This document shows positions 25,170-34,631 of a stretch of DNA of 64,000 nucleotides, in pieces. The notes beneath the pieces were generated by a model. The model had not been told where the DNA came from, ran no database searches, and worked only from the letters and a program-made list of their open reading frames with translations. The stretch covers positions 2,492,501-2,556,500 of the forward strand of contig NZ_AP027149.1 in NCBI RefSeq assembly GCF_027925445.1. The letters run 5' to 3'. Source of the DNA: Methylocystis bryophila (GTDB lineage: Bacteria > Pseudomonadota > Alphaproteobacteria > Rhizobiales > Beijerinckiaceae). Every line of letters begins with the position of its first letter. Position 1 is the stretch's first letter. Made by a program: the position numbers and the translations under genes.

Positions 25170-28160
25170 TCAATGCGCCTCGTCCCAGTTGCGCGCCGCG
25201 CGCGCGTCGACCTTCAGCGGCGCGGCGAGAGCGACGGCGGGTAGAGGCGCCTCGACCATCACGCGCTTGACGACTTCGATCGTCTTCTCCGCTTCCGCTT
25301 CCGGCGCCTCGAACACCAATTCGTCATGCACCTGCAGCAGCATCTGCGCCGAAAGCCCTTCTGACAGCAGCGCCGCGTCCATGCGAACCATCGCGCGACG
25401 GATGATGTCGGCCGCAGCGCCCTGAATCGGCGCGTTGATCGCCTGGCGTTCGAAGAAGGCGCGCTCAGAGGCGTTGGCGGAGCCGATGCGCGGGAAATGG
25501 CATTTGCGCCCAAAAATCGTCGTGACCACGCCCTTCTCGCGCACGGTCTTCTTCATCGCGTCCATGTAGTCGCGAATACCGGGGAAACGTTCGAAATAGG
25601 TCCTGATGTAGAGCGCCGCCTCCTCGCGCGGAATGCCGAGCTGATTGGCGAGGCCAAAGGCGGAGATGCCGTAGATAATGCCGAAATTGATCGCCTTGGC
25701 GCGGCGCCGCACCTCGGACGGCATGCCTTCGATCGGCACGCCGAACATCTCAGAGGCCGTCATCGCGTGAATGTCGAGGCCATCCGCGAAGGCCTTTTTC
25801 AACTGCGGAATGTCGGCGACATGCGCGAGCAACCGCAGCTCGATCTGCGAGTAATCGGCGGAGATCAGCACGCGCTCCGGCGGCGCCACGAAGGCGGCGC
25901 GGATTTTCCGGCCGATCTCGTTTCTGACGGGGATGTTTTGCAAATTCGGGTCGGAGGAGGAGAGCCGCCCCGTGCTCGTGGCGGCGAGCGCGAAAGAGGT
26001 GTGCACGCGCCCCGTTGTCGCATTGACGAAACCCGGCAGCGAGTCGGCGTAAGTGGATTTGAGCTTGGCGAGCTGGCGCCACTCCAGGATCAATCGCGCA
26101 AAGCTGTTTCCGTCTTCGGCGAGATCTTCCAGCACCGAGGCCGAGGTCGACCATTGCCCGGTCGCGGTCTTTTTCGCGCCGGGCAGGCCCATCTTGCCAA
26201 ATAAGATGTCCCCGAGCTGCTTGGGCGAGCCGAGATTGAAACGCTCGCCGGCGGCTTCATAAATTTCATCCTCGAGCCGCGCCATGGTCTGCGCGAACTC
26301 GCTCGACAGCCTTGCGAGAATCACGCGGTCGATCGAAACGCCGCGCGTTTCCATCGCGTGCAGCGTCGCGACCATCGGCCGTTCCAATGTCTCATAGACC
26401 GTCGTCGCGCCCTCGGCCGCAAGTCGAGGCTTTAAGACGCGCCACAATCTCAAACATACGTCGGCGTCCTCGGCCGCGTATTCTGTCGCCTTGTCGATCG
26501 CCACGCGCGCGAAGCCGACGAAACTCTTTCCTGTCCCGGCGACCTCGCCGAAAGCGATGTTCTTGTGCCCAAGATGCTTTTGCGCAAGCTCGTCGAGGCC
26601 GTGATTGTTGCGGCCGGAGTCCAGCGCATAGGAGATCAGCATCGTGTCTTCGATCGGCGCGACGGCGACGCCGCAGCCGCCGAGCACAGTGAGATCATAT
26701 TTCATGTTTTGGGCGATCTTGAGCACGCCCGGGGCTTCGAGCAAGGGCTTCAGACGCGCGATCGCGTCATGCATGGAGATCTGGCCTGCGATGAGCTCGG
26801 CGCCGCCGAAGAGATCATCCGGCCCGGCGCGATGCCCGAGCGGAATGTAGCAGGCGCGTCCGCCCGGCAGCGCGAGCGAGACGCCGACGAGATGGCAGGT
26901 CATCGGATCGAGCGAGGTCGTCTCGGTGTCGAACGCGACGAGGCCGGCGTCATAGGCGTCGGCGATCCATTGGTCGAGCCGCTCGAGGCTTTGCACGGTC
27001 TCATAGCGGCTGCGGTCGATGGGCGCCGCCAGCGCGAGTTTCGCGCGCGCAGCCGCGAATGCCTGCGGCGTCAGCTCCGATGCCTCTCGCGGGCCGGGTA
27101 GGGGTGTCGGGGCAGGGGGCGGCGGCGCCAAGAGGGCGACCTCGCCGTTGCGTCCCCGCCAGCCGCTCGCGCCCAGGAACGCCGGGTCCGGATCAATCTT
27201 CGACGGGTCGACGCCGTAAAGCTCGCCGACGCGCCGCGTGATCGTCGTGAACTCCATCGCAAGCAGAAAGGCCACGAGTTTTTGCGGATCGGGATCGTGA
27301 ACGCCAAGATCCTCGAGCGGGATTTCGATATCCACGTCGCGCACGAGCTCGACGAGCTTTTTCGAGATGCGGATCAACTCGACGTTGCGCGGCTCGGTCA
27401 GCGCCTCACGGCGCTTCGGCTGCTTGATCTCGCCCGCGCGCGCGAGCAGCGTGTCGAGATCGCCATATTCGCCGATGAGCTGCGCGGCGGTCTTCACGCC
27501 GATGCCCTTGGCGCCCGGGACATTATCCGTCGAGTCGCCGGCGAGCGCTTGCACGTCGACGACCTTATCCGGCGCGACGCCGAAATAGTCGCGCACCTCG
27601 CCCTCGCCGATGAATCGCTCCTCGCGCCCGCCGAACTTGCCGGCGACGCCAGAGGCCGGATCATACATGGAGACGCCTTCGCCGATGAGCTGCATCAGAT
27701 CCTTGTCGGCGGAGACGATCAGCACTTGCGCGCCTTTCTCGCGCGCGAGTCGCGCATAAGTGGCGATGAGATCGTCAGCCTCGTAACGGTCCTGCTCGAT
27801 GGGCTTGAGACCAAAGGCGCGCACGGCGTCGCGCATCAGCGGAAATTGCGGCACGAGATCCTCGGGCGGATCGGGCCGGTGCGCCTTGTATTCGGGATAG
27901 ATTTCCTTGCGGAAGGAGTTTTCGGATTTGTCGAAGATGATGGCGAGATGCGTGGGGGTCTCGCCCGCCGCCCCGTCGCGCAGGAACTGCAGGATCTTGG
28001 CGCAGAAGAGCCGCACGGCGCCGGTCGGCAATCTATCGGAACGATAGTTGTATTTGGCGTCCTGCCGGATCGATTGAAAATAGGCGCGAAAGACGAAGGA
28101 CGAGCCGTCGACGAGAAAGACGCGGGAATTCGGTCCGAGTTCTGCGTGGGAGAAGCTCAT
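25170..28160 (-). CDS. polA: DNA polymerase I
   Basis: The 996-residue protein has all three domains: a 5'-3' exonuclease (about 10-300, LVDGSSFVFRAYF and GDSTDNVPGAKGIGVKTA), a 3'-5' proofreading domain with FDTETTSLD, and the polymerase with motifs SADYSQIELRLLAHV (A), RRRAKAINFGIIYG (B) and QVHDELVFE (C). It repairs DNA and removes Okazaki primers. It starts immediately after the zapE stop codon, so the two are co-transcribed. Confidence 0.97.
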   Translation of the reverse strand: MSFSHAELGPNSRVFLVDGSSFVFRAYFQSIRQDAKYNYRSDRLPTGAVRLFCAKILQFLRDGAAGETPTHLAIIFDKSENSFRKEIYPEYKAHRPDPPEDLVPQFPLMRDAVRAFGLKPIEQDRYEADDLIATYARLAREKGAQVLIVSADKDLMQLIGEGVSMYDPASGVAGKFGGREERFIGEGEVRDYFGVAPDKVVDVQALAGDSTDNVPGAKGIGVKTAAQLIGEYGDLDTLLARAGEIKQPKRREALTEPRNVELIRISKKLVELVRDVDIEIPLEDLGVHDPDPQKLVAFLLAMEFTTITRRVGELYGVDPSKIDPDPAFLGASGWRGRNGEVALLAPPPPAPTPLPGPREASELTPQAFAAARAKLALAAPIDRSRYETVQSLERLDQWIADAYDAGLVAFDTETTSLDPMTCHLVGVSLALPGGRACYIPLGHRAGPDDLFGGAELIAGQISMHDAIARLKPLLEAPGVLKIAQNMKYDLTVLGGCGVAVAPIEDTMLISYALDSGRNNHGLDELAQKHLGHKNIAFGEVAGTGKSFVGFARVAIDKATEYAAEDADVCLRLWRVLKPRLAAEGATTVYETLERPMVATLHAMETRGVSIDRVILARLSSEFAQTMARLEDEIYEAAGERFNLGSPKQLGDILFGKMGLPGAKKTATGQWSTSASVLEDLAEDGNSFARLILEWRQLAKLKSTYADSLPGFVNATTGRVHTSFALAATSTGRLSSSDPNLQNIPVRNEIGRKIRAAFVAPPERVLISADYSQIELRLLAHVADIPQLKKAFADGLDIHAMTASEMFGVPIEGMPSEVRRRAKAINFGIIYGISAFGLANQLGIPREEAALYIRTYFERFPGIRDYMDAMKKTVREKGVVTTIFGRKCHFPRIGSANASERAFFERQAINAPIQGAAADIIRRAMVRMDAALLSEGLSAQMLLQVHDELVFEAPEAEAEKTIEVVKRVMVEAPLPAVALAAPLKVDARAARNWDEAH

Positions 28161-29303
28161 TTATGGCTCGCGATCGATTGTTGTCTCGGGCTCGTGACGG
28201 CGAGCCTCCCAGGCGTCGAGATAATCCTGGGAGCGCATCTCTGAGAGGCGGGACGCCGCGCGGCGAATGTCCCAGACCTCCGAGCCGTCTTCGGCGTCAT
28301 AGAGCTTGGCGGGTTCGGCCTCGGCGCTCAGGAGGAGCTTCGCCTTGGCGTCGTAAAGAATGTCGACAAGCGTGATGAAGCGGCGCGCTTCGTTGCGGCG
28401 CTCATAGTTCATGCGCGGGACGTCGCTGACGATCACCGTGTCGAAGGCCGCGGCGATCGCGAGATAGTCCGCGGCGCCGAGCGGCCGTCCGCAAATTTCC
28501 CCGAAGTCGAATCGCGCCGTCTTGCCGTTGGCGCGCGCGATCTTCAGGCGCCTTGCGCCGACGGCGATCGCGGTCTTCTCATAGGGCGCGGCGTCGAAGG
28601 CCGCACGGGCTCGGGAGGCCTCTTCCGCGTCGTGAATGAGAAAGAAGACTTGCTCCGCTCGGAGCTTGCCGAGCCGAAAATCTTCCTGCGCATCGAGACG
28701 CACAATCTCCATGCGCCTTTCCACGAGGTCGATGAAGGGCAGGAAGAGATCGCGATTGCGTCCGCCCTCATAGAGCCGCTGCGGCTCCGCATTCGACGTC
28801 GCGACGATGACAACTCCGGCGGCGATGAGCGCCGCGAAGAGCCTCGCCAGGATCGTGGCGTCGGCGATGTCGAAGACCGCGAGTTCGTCGAAGCAAAGAA
28901 GCCTCGTCTCGCGGGCGAGCGCCGCGGCGACTCGCGACAAGGGATCGGGGCCGCTGTTTCCGGCCCGGCGGCTCGCATGGAGCCTCGCGTGGACTTCGGT
29001 CATGAAGGCGTGAAAATGCGTGCGGCGCTTGTGGTGTGTCGGCGCCGCTTCGAAGAAGAGGTCCATCAGCGTCGTCTTGCCGCGGCCGATGTCTCCCCAG
29101 AGGTAAAGGCCCCGTGGCGGATCATTGCGGGCAAGCCCCCAGGGCAGGCGAGGGCGGCGCTGCGCCTCGAGTTCGCCGAGCAGCCGGTCGAGCGCGCCGA
29201 TCGCCTCGCACTGCGCTTCGTCGCGCACGATCCTGCCCTCGGCGACGAGCGCCTCGTAGCGCGCCGAGAGCAGCGGCGGGGCTTTCCGAAACAGGGAGGT
29301 CAA
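28161..29303 (-). CDS. zapE: ZapE/AFG1-family ATPase
   Basis: A 380-residue AAA-type ATPase of the AFG1/ZapE family, with PPRGLYLWGDIGRGKTTLMD (Walker A) and LLCFDELAVFDIADA (Walker B). ZapE associates with the FtsZ ring in Enterobacteria and related proteins act in mitochondrial protein quality control. It directly abuts polA. In alphaproteobacteria the gene is more often near sdh or mdh, so this position is worth noting. Confidence 0.9.
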   Translation of the reverse strand: MTSLFRKAPPLLSARYEALVAEGRIVRDEAQCEAIGALDRLLGELEAQRRPRLPWGLARNDPPRGLYLWGDIGRGKTTLMDLFFEAAPTHHKRRTHFHAFMTEVHARLHASRRAGNSGPDPLSRVAAALARETRLLCFDELAVFDIADATILARLFAALIAAGVVIVATSNAEPQRLYEGGRNRDLFLPFIDLVERRMEIVRLDAQEDFRLGKLRAEQVFFLIHDAEEASRARAAFDAAPYEKTAIAVGARRLKIARANGKTARFDFGEICGRPLGAADYLAIAAAFDTVIVSDVPRMNYERRNEARRFITLVDILYDAKAKLLLSAEAEPAKLYDAEDGSEVWDIRRAASRLSEMRSQDYLDAWEARRHEPETTIDREP

Positions 29304-29328
29304 AGGCCCCTCTCACTCAAACGACACT

Positions 29329-29823
29329 TCACAGCCGGCGCATCCGTCCGCTTGTCGCAGCCAGAGCGCCCTCGCGCAATTCAAAATACAGAAGCCGTTT
29401 GGGGTCGACCGGGCCGGGCATTGTGATCTTCCCCAGGGGCGCCCGGGCGAAGCCGACGCGGGCGTAATATTCCTCGTCGCCGACGAGCAGCACGAGGCCT
29501 TGGCCCGAGGCGCGCGCAGCGTCGAGCGAGAGCTTCATCAGCGCCTCGCCGACCCCTTGCGAGCGGAAGGCGGGCTCGACGGTGAGCGGCCCGAGCAGCA
29601 GCGCCGGCGTCGAGCCGACGAGAATCGGCGTCATGCGGTTGGCGCCGACGAGCAGCGTGCCGACGCGAGCGACGAAGGAGAGCGCGTAGTCGGGGGCGAC
29701 GTCCTCGCGCAGCCGATAGGCGGTGCGGGCGAAGCGCCCCGGTCCGAAGGCGCGCTCGTCGAGCTTTTCGACGGCGGCTTCGTCCTCGGGAACGAGCGGC
29801 GAGAAACGCAGGGCGAGGTCCAT
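29329..29823 (-). CDS. GNAT-family N-acetyltransferase
   Basis: About 164 residues from the ATG at 29823. It has the acetyl-CoA-binding signature LGPLTVEPAFRSQGVGEALM and then LVLLVGDEEYYARVGF, typical of the YhbS-like subgroup. The acceptor is unknown. A frame open further upstream (to 30027) overlaps the next gene and has no domain support. Confidence 0.85.
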   Translation of the reverse strand: MDLALRFSPLVPEDEAAVEKLDERAFGPGRFARTAYRLREDVAPDYALSFVARVGTLLVGANRMTPILVGSTPALLLGPLTVEPAFRSQGVGEALMKLSLDAARASGQGLVLLVGDEEYYARVGFARAPLGKITMPGPVDPKRLLYFELREGALAATSGRMRRL

Positions 29824-29998
29824 GCGGGCGAGGTAGCATGGGCGCGGCGGCGCCGAAAGCGGGCTCGAGATCGCCTGCGGGTCCGGACGGGGGGCTCCCT
29901 GGCCGAACAGGAGAGGGGGCAGGTGAGCGCGCCCTCCAGGCAACGCCGTGAAGAAAAACCGCAGCCCGGATGGGCGGCGGCTGTTAGTTTTTGGCCCG

Positions 29999-30667
29999 TT
30001 AGCCGCGAAGGGCGCGAGCGCGAGCATAGAGGAGAAGAGTCGCGAGACCGAGCAGGCCCGCTCCAGGCGCGGGGCCGGGGGCCGTCGCCGCTTCCGCTAT
30101 GAACGCAAAATCGCCCGAGCCCTGATTGCCGGCCTCGAGCCACGTGCCGGTGATGACGTTGACGCCCGGTTGCAGGGCGAAGGCGCCCGAGCTCATGTTC
30201 GGGTCGCCCAGCGATACATTGATGTCCCCACCGTCGAAATTAACGTTCGGAGTCGGAATGGACGTGAAACCGCCTGGCAGGGCCGTCTGTCCCGGGTTCT
30301 GGCCGGCCGCGGTGAACGGGCTCGCCGCGACGTTCATCGCGACGCCATTGTCGAAGAGCTGGAACTGGTCGCCGGTCCGCTCGACGTCGGTCACGGTGAG
30401 AGTTCCGCCGCTGGTCGTGGTGATGGTCCAGCTGGTCCCCGCCGGCGCTGTGATCGCGTCGGCGAAGCCGCCAGGCAGCACCGGCCCGTTGATGAGCGAG
30501 CCGAAAGCCGGCCCGGGGCTCGTGAGAGCCGACGGCGCGGGGTCAAAGAACCCGGCAGCGTACCACTGATTGAAGACGATGTTGTCGGCGCGCGCTGGCC
30601 CCGCGCCAAAGGCGAGGCTAACCGCTCCGATTGCAGCGGCGATAGCCGCCAACTTACTAAGTCTCAT
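29999..30667 (-). CDS. secreted protein with PEP-CTERM-like C-terminal tail
   Basis: About 222 residues from the ATG at 30667. There is a clear signal peptide (cleavage after Ala27, ARA-DN). The middle is Gly/Thr/Asn-rich and probably beta-structured. The final 25 residues run GPAPGAGLLGLATLLLYARA and end in arginines: a Pro-containing start, a hydrophobic helix and a basic tail, like PEP-CTERM/VPxPA sorting signals. Such proteins are processed by an exosortase and often exported with exopolysaccharide. No exosortase is in the window. The body matches nothing I recognise. Confidence 0.75.
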   Translation of the reverse strand: MRLSKLAAIAAAIGAVSLAFGAGPARADNIVFNQWYAAGFFDPAPSALTSPGPAFGSLINGPVLPGGFADAITAPAGTSWTITTTSGGTLTVTDVERTGDQFQLFDNGVAMNVAASPFTAAGQNPGQTALPGGFTSIPTPNVNFDGGDINVSLGDPNMSSGAFALQPGVNVITGTWLEAGNQGSGDFAFIAEAATAPGPAPGAGLLGLATLLLYARARALRG

Positions 30668-30967
30668 GTTGTTTCTCCCGACTCGAAAGAGAGCTGCCCC
30701 TTGGACAAGCGACGGCCGCCACCGCCTGGATCGGCTAGAGCATCGCCGGGAAATAATCTTCCGCAGTACAAAGTATGTAAACCTGGCTATCGCCCGAGAG
30801 TAAAATATTGGCCATCTGTGGATTTGGCGCAACCGTACGCGCATATGCGTACGTAACTCAGAAACGTACGTATCTATTCTTAGAGACTCTACTCAGCTGG
30901 TCTGAGAAGCGTGCAAGCAAGAGGTTTCAGCTCATCGCGCCGAAGCCGCCGCTTGGGGTCGCTGCGC
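30668..30967. other. upstream region of the PEP-CTERM-like gene with CGTACG dyads
   Basis: CGTACGC (30834-30840) and GCGTACG (30847-30853) form an inverted repeat around GCATAT, and ACGTACGTA (30864-30872) follows ten bases later. AT-rich stretches at 30750-30815 probably hold the promoter. No gene was seen. Confidence 0.4.
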
Positions 30968-31444
30968 TTACCAATAGGCAGACATCGCGGCTCCCGTCAG
31001 CACCTCGGCGATGCGCGCCCGCGTCCCGAGCGTCGTCGTCGCTGGCAAGGCGTCGATGGAGAAGAAGCCGGCTTCGGCGATCTCGCGGTCCGGGACGTGC
31101 GGCCCGATCTGTCGGAAGTCGCGCGTCACATAGAGCGCGACATGGTCGCGCTTCGAGGCCGCACGGTTTAGGTAGATTCCATGCAGCGTCAGTGGCCCTT
31201 CGGCCTCGACGTTCGTCTCCTCGACGAGCTCGCGCCGCATGGCCGCCTCCATCGTCTCGCCGCCTTCGACGCCGCCCCCAGGCAGGAAGTAGCCTGGCAC
31301 ATAGGTGTGACGCACCAGCAGCACGCGCGTCTGATCGTCGACGACGAGCGCGCGCACGCCGAGCGTCATCGGCCGCGTCACGAGCGCGAGGCGGGTGAGA
31401 ATTTGCGTGCTGAGATGCGCGCGTGGTCGGGGCGGTTTCGGCAT
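30968..31444 (-). CDS. Nudix hydrolase
   Basis: This 158-residue protein has a complete Nudix box (GGGVEGGETMEAAMRRELVEE with G-x5-E-x7-RE-x2-EE spacing). It hydrolyses a nucleoside diphosphate linked to some other group. The sequence alone does not tell which. Its N-terminal LTRPMTLGVRALVVDD and the YVPGYFLPGG segment match a common alphaproteobacterial subgroup. It is isolated and followed by a repeat-rich spacer. Confidence 0.9.
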   Translation of the reverse strand: MPKPPRPRAHLSTQILTRLALVTRPMTLGVRALVVDDQTRVLLVRHTYVPGYFLPGGGVEGGETMEAAMRRELVEETNVEAEGPLTLHGIYLNRAASKRDHVALYVTRDFRQIGPHVPDREIAEAGFFSIDALPATTTLGTRARIAEVLTGAAMSAYW

Positions 31445-31477
31445 GGCGTCTCTCGTCGCTTCGGGCGACCGTCAGCC

Positions 31478-31661
31478 TAGAGCGCGATGCGAAAAAGTGG
31501 AAACCGGTTTTTCACACAAATCGCGCTCTAAACTTTTAGAATCGATCACGTCCTCTGCGTTCAGGCGTTTCCGCCTGAACGCAGCGTGATCTAGAGCATG
31601 TTCCGGAAAAGCGCGAAGCGGTTTTCCAGTCAGGGTAGGCTCCAAGTTTTTGATTTGGAGC
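31478..31661. repeat. composite dispersed palindromic repeat, copy 2 (three modules)
   Basis: Module A (31478-31530) runs TAGAGCGCGAT to ATCGCGCTCTA and is the inverse of a module in the 55-kb tandem array. Module B (31544-31591) is a hairpin GATCACG...CGTGATC enclosing CTGCGTTCAGGCG and its complement. Module C (31591-31661) is the TAGAGCATGTTCCGGAAAAG type with a trailing TTTTTGATTTGGAGC. The rest of 31445-31879 has no gene. Confidence 0.75.
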
Positions 31662-31858
31662 AGGGCGATCGCCGAAAACGTCCTGTCGACCCGCCGCGCT
31701 CGGCCACGTTCGAGTCTATGGCAAAAGCCGCCGCGAGGCTCTAGAACAGCCGTCACAGGCTCTTCCCTCGAACCGTCGCGTTCGGAATGCTCTGAAGTCG
31801 CATCAGACCCGGAGGTGGGAGCGAATTTCGATCGCGAAAGTCTGCCGGGCGCAAAAAC

Positions 31859-31875
31859 GTTCTAGCGCGGAGAAC
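31859..31875. promoter_or_regulatory. GTTCT-N7-AGAAC dyad overlapping the mbfA ribosome site
   Basis: GTTCT (31859-31863) and AGAAC (31871-31875) are inverted repeats that cover the GGAG ribosome site of mbfA. Irr controls mbfA in related bacteria. This dyad is a candidate site only, because it is short. Confidence 0.25.
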
Positions 31876-31879
31876 CCTC

Positions 31880-32851
31880 TTGAAAGCTTTCTCGGAACTG
31901 ACCGAACGCGAAATTCTGGCGCTCGCCATCACCTCCGAGGAGGAAGACGGGCGGATCTATATGAGCTTCGCCGAGGATCTGGCCGAACGCTACCCCGCCT
32001 CGGCCCGGGTATTCGAGCGCATGTCGGGCGAGGAAAGCAAGCATCGGCATCTTCTGCTCGAGCAATATGAAAAGCGCTTCGGTCCGCATCTGCCGCCGAT
32101 CCGGCGCGAGGACGTAAAAGGTTTTTTGCGTCGCCGCCCTGTGTGGCTGACGAAGAATCTGCCGCTCGACACGATCCGAAAGCAGGCGGAGATCATGGAA
32201 TATGAGAGCCGCCGCTTCTACGAGAAGGCGCGCGACCGCACGACCGACGTGGGAGCGAGAAAGCTCCTCGGCGATCTTGCGGCGATGGAGCAAGGCCATG
32301 AGGTCGTCGCCGAGCGAATCGCCGCCGCGACGCTGACCGAAGGCGCGCTCTCCGAGGAGGAGAGGACACGCAGCCGCGTCTTCGTGCTGCAATATGTTCA
32401 GCCGGGCCTGGCCGGCTTGATGGACGGCTCGGTCTCGACGCTCGCGCCGCTTTTCGCCGCGGCCTTCGCGACGCAGAACAATGAGAAGACCTTCCTCGTC
32501 GGCCTCGCCGCCGCGATCGGGGCGGGAATCAGCATGGGCTTCGCCGAGGCCCTTTCCGACGATGGGTCGCTTACCGGCCGGGGCTCGCCCTATCTGCGCG
32601 GCGCCGTCTGTGGCCTGATGACGGCGCTGGGCGGGCTTGGACACACCTTGCCCTATCTTGTCCCGGACACCGTCGAGGACCACTTCCGCATTGCGACGGG
32701 CATCTCGGCTTTCGTCGTGCTTCTCGAGCTCTGGGCGATCGCTTATGTACGAGCGCGCTACATGGACACGCCCTTCCTGCAGGCCGTCTTCCAGATCGTC
32801 TTCGGCGGGCTCATCGTGCTAGCCGCCGGCGTGCTGATCGGCGCCGCCTGA
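31880..32851 (+). CDS. mbfA: MbfA-type membrane-bound ferritin / iron exporter
   Basis: The 323-residue protein has an N-terminal ferritin-like diiron domain (about 1-150; repeated glutamates in TSEEEDGRIY, GEESKHRHLL, MEYESRRFY and AMEQGHEVVAERI) fused to a CCC1/VIT1-type transport domain (five or so helices from about 175). This is the MbfA architecture of rhizobia, an inner-membrane iron exporter protecting against iron and peroxide stress. The start is TTG at 31880 with GGAG seven bases upstream. The next gene follows 13 bases later. Confidence 0.9.
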   Translation: MKAFSELTEREILALAITSEEEDGRIYMSFAEDLAERYPASARVFERMSGEESKHRHLLLEQYEKRFGPHLPPIRREDVKGFLRRRPVWLTKNLPLDTIRKQAEIMEYESRRFYEKARDRTTDVGARKLLGDLAAMEQGHEVVAERIAAATLTEGALSEEERTRSRVFVLQYVQPGLAGLMDGSVSTLAPLFAAAFATQNNEKTFLVGLAAAIGAGISMGFAEALSDDGSLTGRGSPYLRGAVCGLMTALGGLGHTLPYLVPDTVEDHFRIATGISAFVVLLELWAIAYVRARYMDTPFLQAVFQIVFGGLIVLAAGVLIGAA

Positions 32852-32864
32852 GGAGGAAAGCGCC

Positions 32865-33761
32865 TTGCTTCTCGCCCACCTCTCCGACGCCCACATCGGG
32901 CCGATTCCCCGGCCGAAGCTTCGCGAGCTCATGGGCAAACGCGCGACGGGCTACGCCAATTGGCTGCACAAGCGCTCGCGCCTTCACGACATGGGCCTGC
33001 TCGCGCGGCTCGTCGAAGACCTTCTCGCGCAGAGGCCGGACCACGTCGCAATGACGGGCGACGTCGTCAACATCGGCCTGCCCGCCGAGATTGCGGCGGC
33101 GCGCCAATGGCTCGCCGGACTCGGGAGCCCCAGCCACGTGAGCTTTTCGCCGGGCAATCACGACGCCTATGTCCCGGGCGCGATGCCCTTGCTCGAGGAG
33201 ACCTTCGCGCCCTGGACGACCGGCGACGATGGCGTCTCGGGCTTTCCCTATCTGCGGCGCAGGTCCGGCGTGGCTTTGATCGGGCTGACCTCCGGCGTGC
33301 CGACGGCCCCCTTCGTCGCCTCCGGCCGGCTCGGCGCCGAGCAATGCGCGCGGCTCGAATCCCTCCTTGAGATGACGAAGCGCGAAGGCCTCGCGCGCGT
33401 CGTGATGATTCATCATCCGCCCCATTGCGGCGGCGCCCGGCCGTTGCGAGGGCTCGAGGACGCGGAAAGCTTCGAGGCGGCGATCGCCCGCCAGGGCGCG
33501 GAGCTTGTTCTGCATGGCCATAACCATGCCCAGAGCCTGCACTTCCTGCCGGGACCGCAAGGCCGGGCTCCCGTGGTCGGCGTCGCTTCCGCCTCGGCGC
33601 GTCAGGGCTCGCATTACCCTGCAGCCGCCTATCACCTCTATGAAATTGCGCGGGACGGCGATCGGATAAGCATCCAGGTCCGGACGAGGGGCATAAGCGA
33701 AACGGGCGAGGAGATCGTGGAGCTTGGCGGGCTGCAGGATTCCGCGCTCGTTTCGGCCTAG
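32865..33761 (+). CDS. cytoplasmic metallophosphoesterase
   Basis: The 298-residue calcineurin-like phosphoesterase has HLSDAHIGP (D-x-H), MTGDVVN, SPGNHDAYV, MIHHPPHCGG and LHGHNHAQ, a complete dinuclear metal site. There is no signal peptide. It starts at TTG 32865 behind GAGGAGG and is probably co-transcribed with mbfA. A cyclic nucleotide or similar phosphodiester is the likely substrate (family inference). Any link to iron export is unproven. Confidence 0.87.
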   Translation: MLLAHLSDAHIGPIPRPKLRELMGKRATGYANWLHKRSRLHDMGLLARLVEDLLAQRPDHVAMTGDVVNIGLPAEIAAARQWLAGLGSPSHVSFSPGNHDAYVPGAMPLLEETFAPWTTGDDGVSGFPYLRRRSGVALIGLTSGVPTAPFVASGRLGAEQCARLESLLEMTKREGLARVVMIHHPPHCGGARPLRGLEDAESFEAAIARQGAELVLHGHNHAQSLHFLPGPQGRAPVVGVASASARQGSHYPAAAYHLYEIARDGDRISIQVRTRGISETGEEIVELGGLQDSALVSA

Positions 33762-33784
33762 ACGCTTAAGCGAAGCCCAAGTTC

Positions 33785-34480
33785 TCAGCCGTGCAATAAA
33801 AACCATCGGCCGAGCATTGCCAGCAGGCCGAAGGCGACGATCGCGCCGATCGCCTCCCAGAGGAAGAGATAGGTCCTCATGGCGCGGCCGCCCTGGGCCG
33901 CCTGGCCTTCGGCGTTCGGGGCTGGGGCTTCGGCCTCGGCGCCCATCGCTGCGGCGCGCGCGGCCTCCGCGGCGGTCGCGCCGCTCGCGAAATCACAGGC
34001 CAGCGCCTTTTCGCGCTCGATCAGGCGGTGCGCGATATAGGCGGTGACGGCTTCGACCATCACCTCCGCCTTCTCGCTCTCGCAGACCTGTATGCGGCCG
34101 TGACGCGTGTCCTGCAGAAAGCGGTAGACGCGCCGGTCGAGCCCAATCTCGACGAAGCCGAGCTGGTCGATGAAGAGGCGGGGACGTTCGGAAGGCGCGA
34201 TCGCGACGTCGAAGAGATCGCAGTCGTCGGGGAGCTGATCCAACACGGGGCCGATCGCGTCGCGAAGGACCTCGAGCCTGACGATCTCGGCGCCCCTTAT
34301 GTCCGAGAGCGCCTCCGAGCGGCTCGCGTTGTCGAGCCGCGCGCGGCGCAGCGCGGCCGAGAGGTTGGCGACACGCGGCTCCGCCGCGGGGCCTGCAGCC
34401 GATGTCGTGTTCGATGCTTCGCACCGCTTGGCTTCGGCTTGCGGCAGCGCGGTGTCGCCTGCGGCGTTCATGGGCGCCAT
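33785..34480 (-). CDS. unknown protein with C-terminal membrane anchor
   Basis: About 231 residues from the ATG at 34480 (GAGGAG upstream). I do not recognise a family. The middle (about 60-165) looks globular, with LFIDQLGFVEIGLDRRVYRF, GRIQVCESEKAEVMVEAVT and AYIAHRLIEREKA. An Ala/Glu/Pro-rich linker leads to a single helix (TYLFLWEAIGAIVAFGLLAM) at the C-terminus, a tail-anchor layout. Codon use is like the neighbours. It diverges from the GH94 gene. Confidence 0.65.
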   Translation of the reverse strand: MAPMNAAGDTALPQAEAKRCEASNTTSAAGPAAEPRVANLSAALRRARLDNASRSEALSDIRGAEIVRLEVLRDAIGPVLDQLPDDCDLFDVAIAPSERPRLFIDQLGFVEIGLDRRVYRFLQDTRHGRIQVCESEKAEVMVEAVTAYIAHRLIEREKALACDFASGATAAEAARAAAMGAEAEAPAPNAEGQAAQGGRAMRTYLFLWEAIGAIVAFGLLAMLGRWFLLHG

Positions 34481-34631
34481 GCTATGACGACTCCTCAAGC
34501 GGGCATTCGGTTCATCGCGACTATAAACCGTTCCACGGCTTGTGCGAAGGGGCGCCCGGGCGGCCGCATGAGCGCGCGCGCCCATCGCGCGGAATCGCGC
34601 GATCGAAAGGACTAAGCTCCATATCAAGAAG

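Noticed and set aside
31531..31545. TTTTAGAATCGATCA as an Irr box for mbfA
   Set aside because: It is part of the dispersed repeat module also found at 55060 and elsewhere, far from the mbfA start.
32811..33806. 331-codon open frame opposite the second metallophosphoesterase
   Set aside because: The metal-binding motifs of the + strand gene are complete; the opposite frame has none.
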